Assembly: GCA_018343915.1 (NCBI GenBank)
Contig: JABRWF010000003.1
Coordinates: 5,476,393-5,540,392, forward strand
From: Agroathelia rolfsii
Lineage: Eukaryota; Basidiomycota; Agaricomycetes; Amylocorticiales; Amylocorticiaceae
DNA length: 64,000 nucleotides
Direction of reading: 5' to 3'
Both the position numbers and the translations under genes were made by a program. This document shows, piece after piece, positions 33,062 to 44,056 of the stretch. Position 1 is the stretch's first letter. Every line of letters begins with the position of its first letter. Under the pieces are notes generated by a model. That model worked only from the letters and a program-made list of their open reading frames with translations, was not told the DNA's origin and made no database searches.

Positions 33062-35323
33062 TAACTGTTGAGCTTGCCTACCATTTCACACCAAGACTAC
33101 CAACCTAGCCAAACACCCTCAGGAAGTAAGGAAGACACATTCTCAGGGGAATACAAATCCTCCAACAAAGAAGTCCCTTCCTTTCTACCACCCTTCCTAT
33201 TCTCCCAAATCTCCAATCTCCCTACCCCTTTTACTCCTCAAGCACAATCTCTAATAGCTGAACAAACAGTCACTAATTAGGAGCTGCTGCAGCAGCTCAT
33301 TGCTAATCAATCTACTATGATGCAGTGGATTGCAAACCAGTAGAGCTCATTAAACAAGCCTAAGGAAATTGGGCACCCACCACCTACCTTTAATGGACAA
33401 TAGGTTAACTTCCACCCATTTATTCAGAAGTTCCAGGCACACCTAGAATTAAACCCCAGGGTTTATGTGTCTGAAGAAGAAAAGGTTAAATATCTCTTGG
33501 GGTTAATGGTGGATAGAGCAACAGCATGGTTCAGCCTATGGTATAATAAAATCAAGAAGGCTAGAAGAGGAGAAAGAGTCAAAGGACCAGTGGTCTTTTT
33601 AGAAGTGCTCAAAAGCTTCAAAACCCTATTTAGAGCCTTTAATGAAAAAGTTGCCGCAAGAGATTAACTACACAACCTGAGACAAGGAACAACCTCTACA
33701 AGAAATTTTGGGATGGCATTTATGTTACTAAGATGTAGAATGGGGTTATCAGATGATGACCTCAGAGAAAAATACTTGGAGAGAATGAACATCAAGCTTA
33801 GATGTATCATTACAGGTTGGGATAGAGATATCTCCACCCTTCAGTTGTTGATGAATGCAGCACACAATGCAGAAGTCAACTTAATGAAAGAAGAAATATT
33901 GTCTAGTAGGAGATACTGGTATAACAACAACCTACAACTTGACCTCCAACGAAGTGATCCAGATGCAATGGATATTTCTGCTACTATCTTAGGAGGGAAA
34001 CCTAAGTCATCAAAAAACCCATTTTTGAGTACAGGTCCTACTCAGCAGACCTCCCTGTTATAAGTAGCTGCAATGCAAAATAATCCACCTCTAACATCTA
34101 CAAACCCTTTCTAATGAAAGAACATTGTATGCTATAACTGTTAGAAGAAAGGACATATAGCCTGGGATTGCAGAAGTCCTATAGCTGGTAAGGACAGCTC
34201 TAAAAATCCCTTTCAAAAGGTGGTGGCAGCTTCAACACCCACACCAACACCCCTAACCAACAACCAAGATGTCAAGAGCACACCTGACTCTTGTCACCAA
34301 AACTCAACTAAGGCCTACAAAAACCCCTCTAAGATATGGGGTAACCAGTAATGGTTGTTTTACTTCTCCTAAGGCTTAGGATGCGAGGGTGTATACTTCC
34401 CTGTGCATGGTCTTTGTTGTCACTCATACTAGAGCTCTTCAATCCCTAGGCTTTACTCTAAGTCTGCTAGACTTTCAAGCAAAGGATACTGTTGAGACAC
34501 CAATGATCTTGTGTATACAAATATATGTTGGGGTATCTTAACCTCAACAAGTGCAGGGCAGAGCTTTTACTTGCTTGAGTGTACTGAGTACTATGTGTTT
34601 TGTGTTATTACAGATACAAATAGTCACTATAAGGGCTGGACCTGTCTTATGCATATATACAGGAGTAGCACTGAGCTGACTCCTACTATAAGCAGCACTA
34701 AGCATGCTTATAACCCCTAAGCACAGAGCAAAGAGGATTTGTGAGGGAGGAGGGAAAGGAGGAGATAGGGACTCTAAAGACAAAGTTTTATTGTGTTAGC
34801 TAACTATTTTAGATACAAAGCACTACTGTGCTTACCTGAAGACAAAGAGAATGAATCTGGGGTCTTTAGGTAAAACACTACAGGGTTATATACTATTTCT
34901 ACCTAGTCTGTGTACTGGTACATGGTCTGTGCACAGAGGTGCTAAGTATGATGCGATATTGTACTATAGTGAGTCTATGATGGTGTCATGTTCTAGACCT
35001 ATGCTCTAGATCTACTTACATAATAAGTCATATGACTAGTGGTTACATAATGGCTAGTCACATGATGACTGATCACATGACTTTGCTTAGTCATCAGAGT
35101 ACTTATGTAATATCTGCTTATGTAATATACATATTATATATCAAAAAATAGAGAAAAATCAGGAAAAAATCAGAAAAATAATGAGAAATCTTAAATAAAA
35201 TTATAGTACATAGATCGACTCATAACACAAGATGCAGCGGCCATAATACAAATGGATATATTTAACATGATCCAAGAGCAAGGCTAGATGATTGCTGCCT
35301 TAAAAGACAAATTGGGTTTTTAG
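33062..35323 (+). pseudogene. Gy-2 gag (split by a solo G LTR)
   Basis: Starts ...LPTISHQDYQPSQTPSG without an ATG (ATT at the expected place, 33080-33082), then KVKYLLGLMVDRATAWFSLW, RGERVKGPVVFLEVLKSFKT, FMLLRCRMGLSDDDLREKYL, CIITGWDRDISTLQLLM. Zinc knuckle CYNC.KKGHIAWDC near 34130-34172 with one stop. Interrupted at 34269 by the LTR 34270-35227, then resumes AAAIIQMDIFNMIQEQ.. and ends KDKLGF-TAG at 35321-35323, just after the slippery heptamer. Confidence 0.85.
34270..35227 (-). repeat. Solo G-family LTR in Gy-2 gag
   Basis: 958 bp, TGTCAAGAG..CTCATAACA, perfect TSD CAAGA (34265-34269, 35228-35232). Confidence 0.93.
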
Positions 35324-35356
35324 AATGGTCAGAGTATAAGGCCAATACTTCTAACC
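35314..35356 (+). promoter_or_regulatory. Gy-2 -1 frameshift signal
   Basis: Heptamer G GGT TTT (35314-35320), TAG next, 6-nt spacer, then stem-loop 35327-35356 (GGTCAG with CTAACC, one C-A mismatch; AGTAT with ATACT). The downstream pol frame is open in -1. Confidence 0.75.
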
Positions 35357-36249
35357 ACTATGTACAAAATAGAATCTCTTCTTTCTCTGTTTGTTCTTCA
35401 CTTTCAATTTCCTCTTCTGCTGTACAAAGTATGAATAGACAACACCTAAAAATTCCTCTTATATTCCATGGACATTTTTCCACTATTTCTATCTCTGCAA
35501 TAATTGATTCAGAAGCTTCCTCCACTTTTATTAATAAAAAATTTATAGACAAAAACAATATAAAAACATTAAAATTACAAAAACCAATTCCTCTGTACAA
35601 TATTGATAATTCACCAAATATAATTGGATTCATGTTGGAATATACCATACTTTTAACCCAGATAGATACAGAACATTGAAGGCTAGTTTTCTTAGTAGTA
35701 GATATTGGTACAGAGGATGTAATCCTAGGTATTGATTGGTTACAACTAGAAAATCCTCTTATTAACTGGAAAAAAGGGCATGTTACTCTAATAGATGATT
35801 TGTTAAAAGATGAGGAGTACAAAAAAATAAATAAAATCATAAAAGATGAGGACTCTCCTCTATTTTTGGCAGCAACCTTGGGTTTACTGCCTTAATACCA
35901 GAAATATGCCAAAGTCTTCTCTAAAGTAGAATCCCAATGATTCCCTACTAGTAAACCCTATAACCATAAAATAGAGTTAATAGAAGGGGCTGAAATAAAG
36001 AGGGCTAAGGTATATCCATTATCAATCCCAGAGTTGAAAGAATTGGATGCGTATTTGGAGGAAAACTTGGCTAAAGGATACATAAGAAAATTGCAAAGCC
36101 CTTATATATCTCCATTTTTCTTTATCCCAAAAAAGAATGGGAAACTCAGGCCTATAGTAGATTATTGTTGACTTAATAATATCATGATAAAGAACTCCTA
36201 CCCGCTTCCTCTAATCTCCTCTATTATAGATAGACTCTCTTGGGTAAAA
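35318..36249 (+). pseudogene. Gy-2 pol: protease and start of RT
   Basis: -1 frame relative to gag. Protease HFSTISISAIIDSEASSTF (DSGA now DSEA), YNIDNSPN, VVDIGTEDVILGIDWLQLEN; then RT entry RAKVYPLSIPELKELDAYLE, GYIRKLQSPYISPFFFIPKK, NGKLRPIVDY, and [14 protein letters not shown]. Stops are mostly C-to-T or G-to-A. Broken at 36249 by a G LTR. Confidence 0.87.
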
Positions 36250-37091
36250 TGTTACAAGACAATCACTGTACTATGAATTTATTTAAGATTTCTCATTATT
36301 TTTCTAATTTTTCTCCGATTTTTCTCTATTTTCTGGTGTATAATATGAATATTACATAAGTGAACATTACATAAGTACCCTGATGACTAAGCAAAGTCAT
36401 ATGATCAGTTATCATGTAACTGGTCATCATGTGACCACTAGTCATGTGACTTATTATATAAGCAGGTCTAGAGCATAGATCTAGAACATGACACCATCAT
36501 AGACTCACTATGGTGCAATATTGCATTATACTTAGCACCTCTGTGCACAGACCATGTACCAGTGCACAGACCAGGTAGAAATAGTATATAACCCTGTAGT
36601 ATTTTACCTGAAGACCCCAGATTCATTCTCTTTGTCTTTAGGTAAGCACAGTAGTACTTTGTGCTGCTTACAGAAGAGACACGCTCAGTGCAAGTCTCTG
36701 TGTGCGTGCATAAGACAGGTCCAGCCTTTGTGGTGACCATTTGCGTCTGCAATAATACAACAAAACATAGTGCTCAGTGCACTTAAGCAAGTAAAGGCTC
36801 TGCTCTACACTTATTGCAGTTAAGATACCCTGCACCCCTATTAACATACATGAGACCTTTGGTATTGTAACAGTAGACCTTGCTTGAAAGTTCAGTGAAC
36901 TTGGAGTAAAGCTTGGTGACTAGAACACTCTGAAGTGAGTGAGAGTTAAGACAGGGCACAAGGCGTGTACACCTACGTATCCCAGGCCTTGGGAGTTGTA
37001 AAACAGCCATTACAGGCTACCTTGCACTTTAGAGAGGTTTATACAGGCACTGGTTGAGTTTTGGTGGTAAGAGTCAGGTGTGCTCTTGACA
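36250..37091 (+). repeat. Solo G-family LTR in Gy-2 RT, internally deleted
   Basis: 842 bp, TGTTACAAG..CTCTTGACA. TSD TAAAA (left) and CAAAA (right); Gy-3 has CAAAA at this site, so the left copy changed C to T. Lacks ~115 bp including the second CTTCAG of the family. Confidence 0.9.
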
Positions 37092-37096
37092 CAAAA

Positions 37097-38578
37097 GTGT
37101 TTACTAAACTAAACTTATAATGGGGATATAATAATGTCTTAATTAAAAATAGACACCAAGAATGAGTGGCCTTTATAACCCCTCAAGGACTATTTAAACC
37201 CCTTATAATGACCTTTGGTTTATGCAATGCCCTAGCCACTTTCTAAGCTATGATAGATGAAATATTTACAGACCTAATTATACAAGAATTAGTATATGTC
37301 TATATTGATGATATTATAGTCACCATAGCCAGTTCAGAAGAACACCAGCATTTAGTACATGAAGTACTTAAGAGATTAGCAGAAAACAATCTTTTTGCTA
37401 ATTTAGAAAAATGCCTATTTGAAGTCTCTGAGGTGGAATTCCTAGGTGTGATAATTAGCTACAATTGTATATAGATGACCAATGAAAAAGTCCAAGCCAT
37501 TCTTGACTGGCCAATCTCTATAACAGTCAAGGATATTCAGAAGTTCAGAGGTCTAGCTAACTATTACTGAAGATTTATCAAAGGGTTTAGTGAGATTATC
37601 AAACCCCTAGATAGGTTAACTGGTAAAGGCACTTGGAAATAGGAAAAAGAGGAACAAGAATCATTTGACTATCTCAAGAAGACTTTTACTACTGCCCTAG
37701 TATTAGCTATCTATGATTACCAGCGAGAAAGTTGGATTGAAACTGATGCCTCAGGGTATGCAACAGGGGGAGTATTCTCCTAGTTACAGGATGATGATGA
37801 ATGGCACCTTATTGCCTTCCATTCCAAATCTATGGATGACGCACAAAGAAATTATGATATCTAGGACAAGGAAATGCTTGCAATTATTTGAGCACTGGAA
37901 GAATGGTGCCACTACATTATTAGGTTACCTAAACCAGTAGAGATCTGGTCAGATTACAAAAACTTGGAATATTAGGCAACAAATCAACACCTGAGCCACC
38001 GACAAGTATGTTGGTACTGGATCCTACAAGAATATAATTTTGTATTATGTTACAAAAAAGGATTAACCAATGGACGAGCTAATGCCCTATCCAGAAGACC
38101 AGATTTCTATACTAAAGACTCCCAGGATAACCTCAATGTCACTATACTCCAACCCTCCCACTTCAAGATAATAGCTGCAAAGAGAGGACATATACTAGTT
38201 AAAGGTGAAAAGGAGATCTTGGCAGAAATTAGAAGGGAGAGCACTGAGTTGCTGGAATCCCTCCATCAAATTGTCAAGATTAGCCCATGATGGATTACAT
38301 TAGGATTGCAGAATTGGAAAACAGAGGATGGATTGGTTTTATACAGAGAAAAGGTCTTTATGCCCCCAAAAAAGGAACTCAAAGAAAAGATTTTGGCTAA
38401 ATACCATGATTCAGCCCTTGCTGGTCATCCTGGCCATACAAAGACCTTAGAACTTATTAGCAGAAGCTACTATTGGATTAACATGACAAAAGATATAAAC
38501 CAGTATATAGACTCATACTTACTCTATCAGGCAAATAAACCAAGCCAATAAGCATTACCTGGACTCCTCTAACCTCTA
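37097..38578 (+). pseudogene. Gy-2 pol: RT, RNase H, start of integrase
   Basis: RT: MTFGLCNALATF, VYVYIDDIIVTIASSEEHQH (catalytic YIDD intact), [28 protein letters not shown]. RNase H: IETDASGYATGGVFS, RNYDI, KGLTNGRANALSRRPDF. Integrase zinc region: KYHDSALAGHPGHTKTLELI, SRSYYWINMTKDINQYIDSY. Stops include CGA to TGA and TGG to TAG. Split by a G LTR. Confidence 0.88.
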
Positions 38579-40399
38579 TGTCAAGAGCACACCTGACTCT
38601 TATCACCAAATGTCAAGGCTCACGCTCTTGACTATCTAAACAACAGAGGTGACCCCTACTCACACCACAAACAGAACAATGTACCACTACTAGGTCCTAA
38701 AGGTGTACTCCAAGTCTAGAAGACTTTCCACCAAAGGCTACTGTTGGCTAATAACTTGTTACTGCTTGCTTAGTAAAGAAGGGAGTGCTAAACACTCTGA
38801 GACGCTTAGATTCTTTCCTAGAGGGTAATAACCCTAAGTCACACTTTGCCCTGATTTATTAAGGGACTTGATATAGAGAGGGGGAGGCAGGCAATACAGC
38901 CTGTTCTATGGCTTGCTTAGGTCCTTATACAACCCCTAGGCTGACAAGGCACAAAGAGAGGGCAAGGGTGAGAGGGCTAGGATGATGAGCCTGAAGGCAA
39001 AAGTATTAGTAAATAGTAAAGAGAGATGTACATGCTTATTTACTCACCTAAAGGCAAAAGGTCAAAGCTAAGGCCTTTAGGGAGTGTTACAGGGTCCTTA
39101 TATAAGTTTCAGGGGTGGTCTGTGCGCTTCTGAATGGTCTATGCACAGAGACAGAAATAGAAAGGAATGCTAAACATAGTACAAATGGATGACTGAGCAT
39201 AATGGTGCAATCATTGCATCATTAGCTGATTAATCAAGAGTCTAGACTTGGAATGAACTAGAAGGGTCTAGACTCTGTTTACTAATAGGTACTGGTACAA
39301 AGGTATAATGATGGCCGGTCATATAACTAAGTACTCTGTAACCAATTGTCCTAGGCAGTCTATTATGAATAAATAATGTGTAGAAAGTCCAAGAAAAATC
39401 ATAAAAATACAAGAAAAATACAGGAAAATAAAGAAAAATTAGGAGAGTCTAGGTGTACCCATGACACCAAAACTCAACCAAAGTCCACAGAAACCCCTCA
39501 AAGGTACGGGGTAGGTAGTAAGGCATATTTTACTCTTCCCAGGACTTGGGATGCAGGGATGTACACTTCTCTGTGCCCTATTTCTACTCTCACTCAAACT
39601 CAAGCTTTTCTATCACTAGGCTTTACTCCAAGTCTACAAGACTTTCAAGCAAGGTCTATAGTCAAGACACAAGTCTTCTTATGTATGCAGATAGGGGTTG
39701 AGGTATCTTAACCCTGGCCAACTAGGCATAAAGCTTTTGTTGGGTGCGTGCACTGAGCACAATGTGGTATTTGTATTATAGCTTTTGTAAATGGTCACCA
39801 CTAATGGGCTAGACCTGTCTTATGCAAGCTCACGAAGGTGGCACTAAGCACACCTTAACTACAAGTAGCACTGAGCACACTTATAACCTCCTAGCATAAA
39901 GCAGAGAGGATTTTTTAGAGAAAAGGAGGGGAGGGAGATAGGCTCTGAAGACAAAGTTTTATTATATTAGTTTAACTACTGGATACAAAGCACTATTGTG
40001 CTTACCTGAAGATAAAGAGAACAAATCTGGGGTCTTCAGGTAGAGGCACTACAGGGTTATATACTAATTCTACCTGGTTTATGCACCTGGTACATGGTCT
40101 GTGCACAGAGGTACTAAGTATGATGCAATATTGTACTATGGTGAGTTTATAATGGTGTTATATTCTAGACCCATGCTTTAGACCTGCTTACATAATAAGT
40201 CACATAACTAGTGGTCACATAATGGCCAGTCACATAATGACTGATCACATAACTTTGCTTAGTTATCAGAGTACTTATGTAATGTCTGCTTATGTAATAT
40301 ATATATTATATATCAAAAAATAGAGAAAAATCCGGGAAAAATCAGAAAAATAATAAGAAATCTTAAATAAATTTATAGTACATAGATTGACTTGTAACA
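38579..40399 (-). repeat. Solo G-family LTR in Gy-2 pol, itself split by an L5 LTR
   Basis: TGTCAAGAG..CTTGTAACA, perfect TSD CTCTA (38574-38578, 40400-40404). 960 bp without the nested L5 LTR. Confidence 0.92.
38611..39466 (-). repeat. Solo L5-family LTR (856 bp), reverse
   Basis: TGTCAAGGC..CCCATGACA, perfect TSD CCAAA (38606-38610, 39467-39471). Confidence 0.93.
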
Positions 40400-40404
40400 C
40401 TCTA

Positions 40405-41368
40405 CCTGTACCTGGAAAACTATAGGAATATGTTACCTCAGATTTAATAGTCAAACTACCTAAGTTATAAAGGTTTGATTCAATTTTAGTAGTAGTAGAT
40501 AGACTCACAAAATTGGCATATTTCATACCAACCAATGAAAATATATCAGCTAAGGATATAGCCAATCTCTATATCAAAAATATGTTTAAATTACATGGTG
40601 CCCTATTAACATGGACATTGGACCAAGGACCTCAGTTTGCTAGTCAAGTAATGAAAGATATATATACTAGTCTACACATCAAGACAGCCTTATCCACTGC
40701 ATATTATCCATAAAGTGATGGACAAACCAAGTATGTTAATTAAGAAGTAGAGCAATATTTAAGAATCTTTTGTAATCACAGACAAACAAATTGGGTGGAA
40801 TTATTACCTTATGTGGAATTTATATACAACAATAGGAAAAATGAAAGCACACATGCTAGTGCTTTTAAATTAACCTATGGCTATATTCCAAATTAGAAAG
40901 CAAGGGACATTCCGAATCTAACTCTAGGAGCTTTCAACTGGATTGAAAATGCTAAGAAAGCACAAAAAGAGGCACAAGCAGCATTAGGTTTAGTAAAAGA
41001 ACAAATGGAACAATTATACAACAAAGGAAAAAAGATGTTTCTAGATTTAGAAGAAGGATAAGAAGTTTAGCTAAATACATAAAATTTGAAGCTTGATAGA
41101 CCATCTAAGAAGTTAAATTAGAAATGGATTGGCCTCTATAAAGTAGAGAAAAAGCTAAATGACTTAAACTACCAGTTGGATCTTCCAGCTAATCTCAAAA
41201 TCCATAATGTGTTCTATGTTCACTTGCTAAAACTACATCATGTCTCGGATCATCACCAAAAGCCTTTACCTCCAGTAGAAGTAGAAGGAGAAGAAGAATA
41301 TAAAATGGAAGAAGTACTTAACTCAAGGATGCAATGAGGAAAACTAGAATTTCTGGTAACATGGAAAG
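40405..41368 (+). pseudogene. Gy-2 pol: integrase core and partial chromodomain
   Basis: Reads FIPTNENISAKDIANLYIKN, WTLDQGPQFASQVMKDIY, a DGQT segment, YLRIFCNHRQTNWVELLPYV and INLQ..HVFYVHLLKLHH-like GPY/F tail, then EEEYKMEEVLNSRMQ where the chromodomain begins. Stops throughout. Truncated by an LTR after the codons for VTWK. Confidence 0.85.
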
Positions 41369-42309
41369 TGTTACAAGTTGATCTATGTACTATAAATTTA
41401 TTTAAGATTTCTCATTATTTTTCTGATTTTTTCTCTATTTTTTGATATATAACATGTATATTACATAAGCAGATATTACATAAGTACTCTAATGACTAAG
41501 CAAAGTCATGTGATCAGTCATCATGTGACTAGCCATTATGTAACTACTAGTTATATGACTTATTATGTAAAGCAGGTCTAGAGCATGGGTCCAGAATATC
41601 ACCATTATAGACTCACTATAGTGCAATATTGCATCATACTTAGTACCTCTATGCACAGATCATATACCAGTACACAAACCAAGTAGAAATAGTATATAAC
41701 CCTATAGTGCCCCTACCTAAAGACCCTAGATTTGTTCTCTTTGTCTTCAGGTAAGCATAGTAGTGCTTTGTATCTAATAGTTAGCTAACACAATAAAACC
41801 TTTGTCTTCAGAGCCTATCTCTCTATCCCCCTTCCTAAAATCCTTTCTGCTTTGTGCTAGGAGGTTACAAGTGTGCTTAGTGCTACTTGTAGTTAAGGTG
41901 TGCTTAGTGCTACCTCTGTGAGCTTGTATAAGATAGTTCCAGCCTATCAGTGGTGACTATTTATAATAGCTATAACATAAAACTACATTGTGCTCAGTGC
42001 ACACACCTAACAAAGCTTTATGCCTAGTTGGCCAGGGTTAAGATACCTCAACCCCTATCTACATACACAAGAAAACTTATGTCTTGACTATAGACCTTGC
42101 TTGAAAGTCTTATAGACTTGGAGTAAAGCCTGGTGATAGAAAAGCTCAAGTTTGAGTGAGAGTAGAGACAGGGCAAAGAGAAGTATATACCCCTGCATCC
42201 CAAGTCCTGGGAAGAGTAAAAAAGGCCTTACTGCCTACCCCGTACCTTCAAGGGGTTTCTGTGGACTTTAGTTGAGTTTTGGTGGCAAGACTCAGGTATG
42301 CTCTTGACA
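41369..42309 (+). repeat. Gy-3 5' LTR
   Basis: 941 bp, TGTTACAAG..CTCTTGACA. TATATAA at 41693, AGATTTGTTCT at 41728-41738, intron-like block 41751-41811 (GTAAGC..CTTCAG) flanked by CTTTGTCTTCAG at 41739-41750 and 41800-41811. Confidence 0.92.
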
Positions 42310-42700
42310 TTAGAATAAATCTCTCCTTTCTGTGCTAGTTGCTCTGTGCACTAGAGGTGGTGTTGTGAGCCACATTATTTCAAGCAAAAAACAATTATTG
42401 TAGAGAATTAAAGTAGACTACTACAATCATTTTATATACAAAAAGTAGTAGTCTTTATCTTTGCACACTTCTTGTTCTTAGGAGTATTCTTGGCTAGCTT
42501 GCAAGTGGTATTAGTATCCACAGTTGCATTGGTTTTTTCAAGCTATTAAAGGGAACAACACCCGAGTGGATAGACAAAAAAGACTCCGGTTGCTATAAGT
42601 AGCCCAAAACAAGTAAATACTTTAGTAGAATTAGGCCTAGCTCAAAGGGCAAAAAACACTTTTATCCATTTGTACAAATCACTTTGGGAGTCTCCAGTAA
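42310..42700 (+). other. Gy-3 untranslated leader with self-priming site
   Basis: AGAATAAATCT (42312-42322) pairs with 41728-41738 apart from one G-T pair. No coding frame; parallels the Gy-1 and Gy-2 leaders. Confidence 0.65.
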
Positions 42701-44023
42701 TTACTGTCAAGCTTGCCCACCATTTCACATCTAGACTATAACCCTAGTCAAACCCTAGAGGAAGAAAGTGGTGAAGATACCTCTTTGGGAGAGTACAAAT
42801 CCTCCAATGAAGAAAACCCCACTTTTCTACCTCCATTTCCATTTGTACAAGTATCCGCTCTCCCCACCCCTTTCACCCTATGTATACAATTTCCTATGGC
42901 TAAACAACCTTAACCTCCTGCCCCAGTTACTAATACAGAGCTGTTGCAAATACTAGTGGCCAACCAAACCACTATGATGCAATGGATTCAAAATCAACAA
43001 GGGTCCACATCTAAACCCAAAGAGATTGAGCACCCACCTTCTACCTTTGATGGGCAATAGATTAATTTCCATCCATTTGTCTAAAAGTTTCAAGCCCACC
43101 TCAAACTCAACCCCAGAGTATATGTAACTAAGGAAGAAAAAGTCAAATATCTCTTGGGCTTAATGGTGGATGGTACAACTGCATAGTCTAGCTTATAGTA
43201 TAATGAGATAAGATATGCAGGAGAAGAAATAAAGGTAGAAGGACTGGTAGTATTTACAGAAGTACTACAAAGTTTTAAAACCTTGTTTGGGGCATTTAAC
43301 AAAAAAGTAGTAGCAAGAGACCAGCTGCGAAATCTCAGGCAAGGAACAACTTCAACCAGGAACTTTGGAATAGCCTTTATGCTTTTAGGGAGAAGGACAG
43401 GGTTATCTGATGATGACCTTAGGGAGAAATACCTGGAAAGGATAAACATAAAACTTAGACACATCATCATAGGTTGGGATAGGGATACCTCTACCCTACA
43501 ACTCCTCATGAGTGCTGCACATGATGCAGAAGTGAACCTCATGAAGGAAGAAATGTTATCCAGCCATAAATTCTGGTATAACAACAACCCACAAATAGAC
43601 CTCTAGCGTAGCAACCCTAACGCAATAGATATTTTAGCTACCATCTTGGGAGGAAAACCTAAGCCATCAAAAAACCTATTCATGAGTGCAGGATTTGCCC
43701 AGCAGTCCTCCCCATTGCAAGTAGCTGCAATGCAAAATCACACTGCTACAACATCTAACAACCCCTTCTGATGAAATGACATTGTATACTACAACTATTA
43801 AAAAAAGGGGCACATTGCAAGGGATTGTTGAAGCCCCAAAGTAGACAGGGTTAAAACCAATAACCTATTCCAAAAAGTGGCAGCGGCTTCATTGACAACA
43901 CCAATACCAACACCAGCAGTGGATGGCCAGAATTCATCCACCATGACACACTAAGACATGCTCAATATACTGCAAGAACAGGGCCAAATGATTATAGCTC
44001 TTAAAGACAAACTGGGTTTTTAG
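42701..44023 (+). pseudogene. Gy-3 gag
   Basis: Frame opens after TAA at 42698 with no ATG; ATT (42722-42724, in context CACCATTTCAC) aligns with the ATG of the intact element. Reads HLDYNPSQTLEEESGEDTS, KVKYLLGLMVDGTTA, LRQGTTSTRNFGIAFMLLGR, TGLSDDDLREKYLERINIKL, TLQLLMSAAHDAEVNLMKEE; a zinc knuckle remnant near 43793-43830. Ends DKLGF-TAG (44021-44023) directly after the slippery heptamer. About ten stop codons. Confidence 0.87.
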
Positions 44024-44056
44024 AGCGGTCAGAGTATGAGGCCAATGCTTCTGACC
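44014..44056 (+). promoter_or_regulatory. Gy-3 -1 frameshift signal
   Basis: Heptamer G GGT TTT (44014-44020), TAG, 6-nt spacer TAGAGC, stem-loop 44027-44056: GGTCAG pairs CTGACC, AGTAT pairs ATGCT with one T-G pair, loop GAGGCCA, one bulged T. Confidence 0.82.

Larger units (their letters stand above)
30852..41368 (+). mobile_element. Gy-2: Ty3/gypsy chromovirus with five nested solo LTRs
   Basis: 5' LTR 30852-32666, gag from ~33062, the frameshift site at 35314, and pol in pieces up to 41368, where the Gy-3 5' LTR begins inside the chromodomain. Nested: L5 LTR (31307-32162), G LTRs (34270-35227, 36250-37091, 38579-40399) and an L5 LTR inside the last (38611-39466), each with a TSD. The 3' LTR of Gy-2 is not found. 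Confidence 0.85.
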
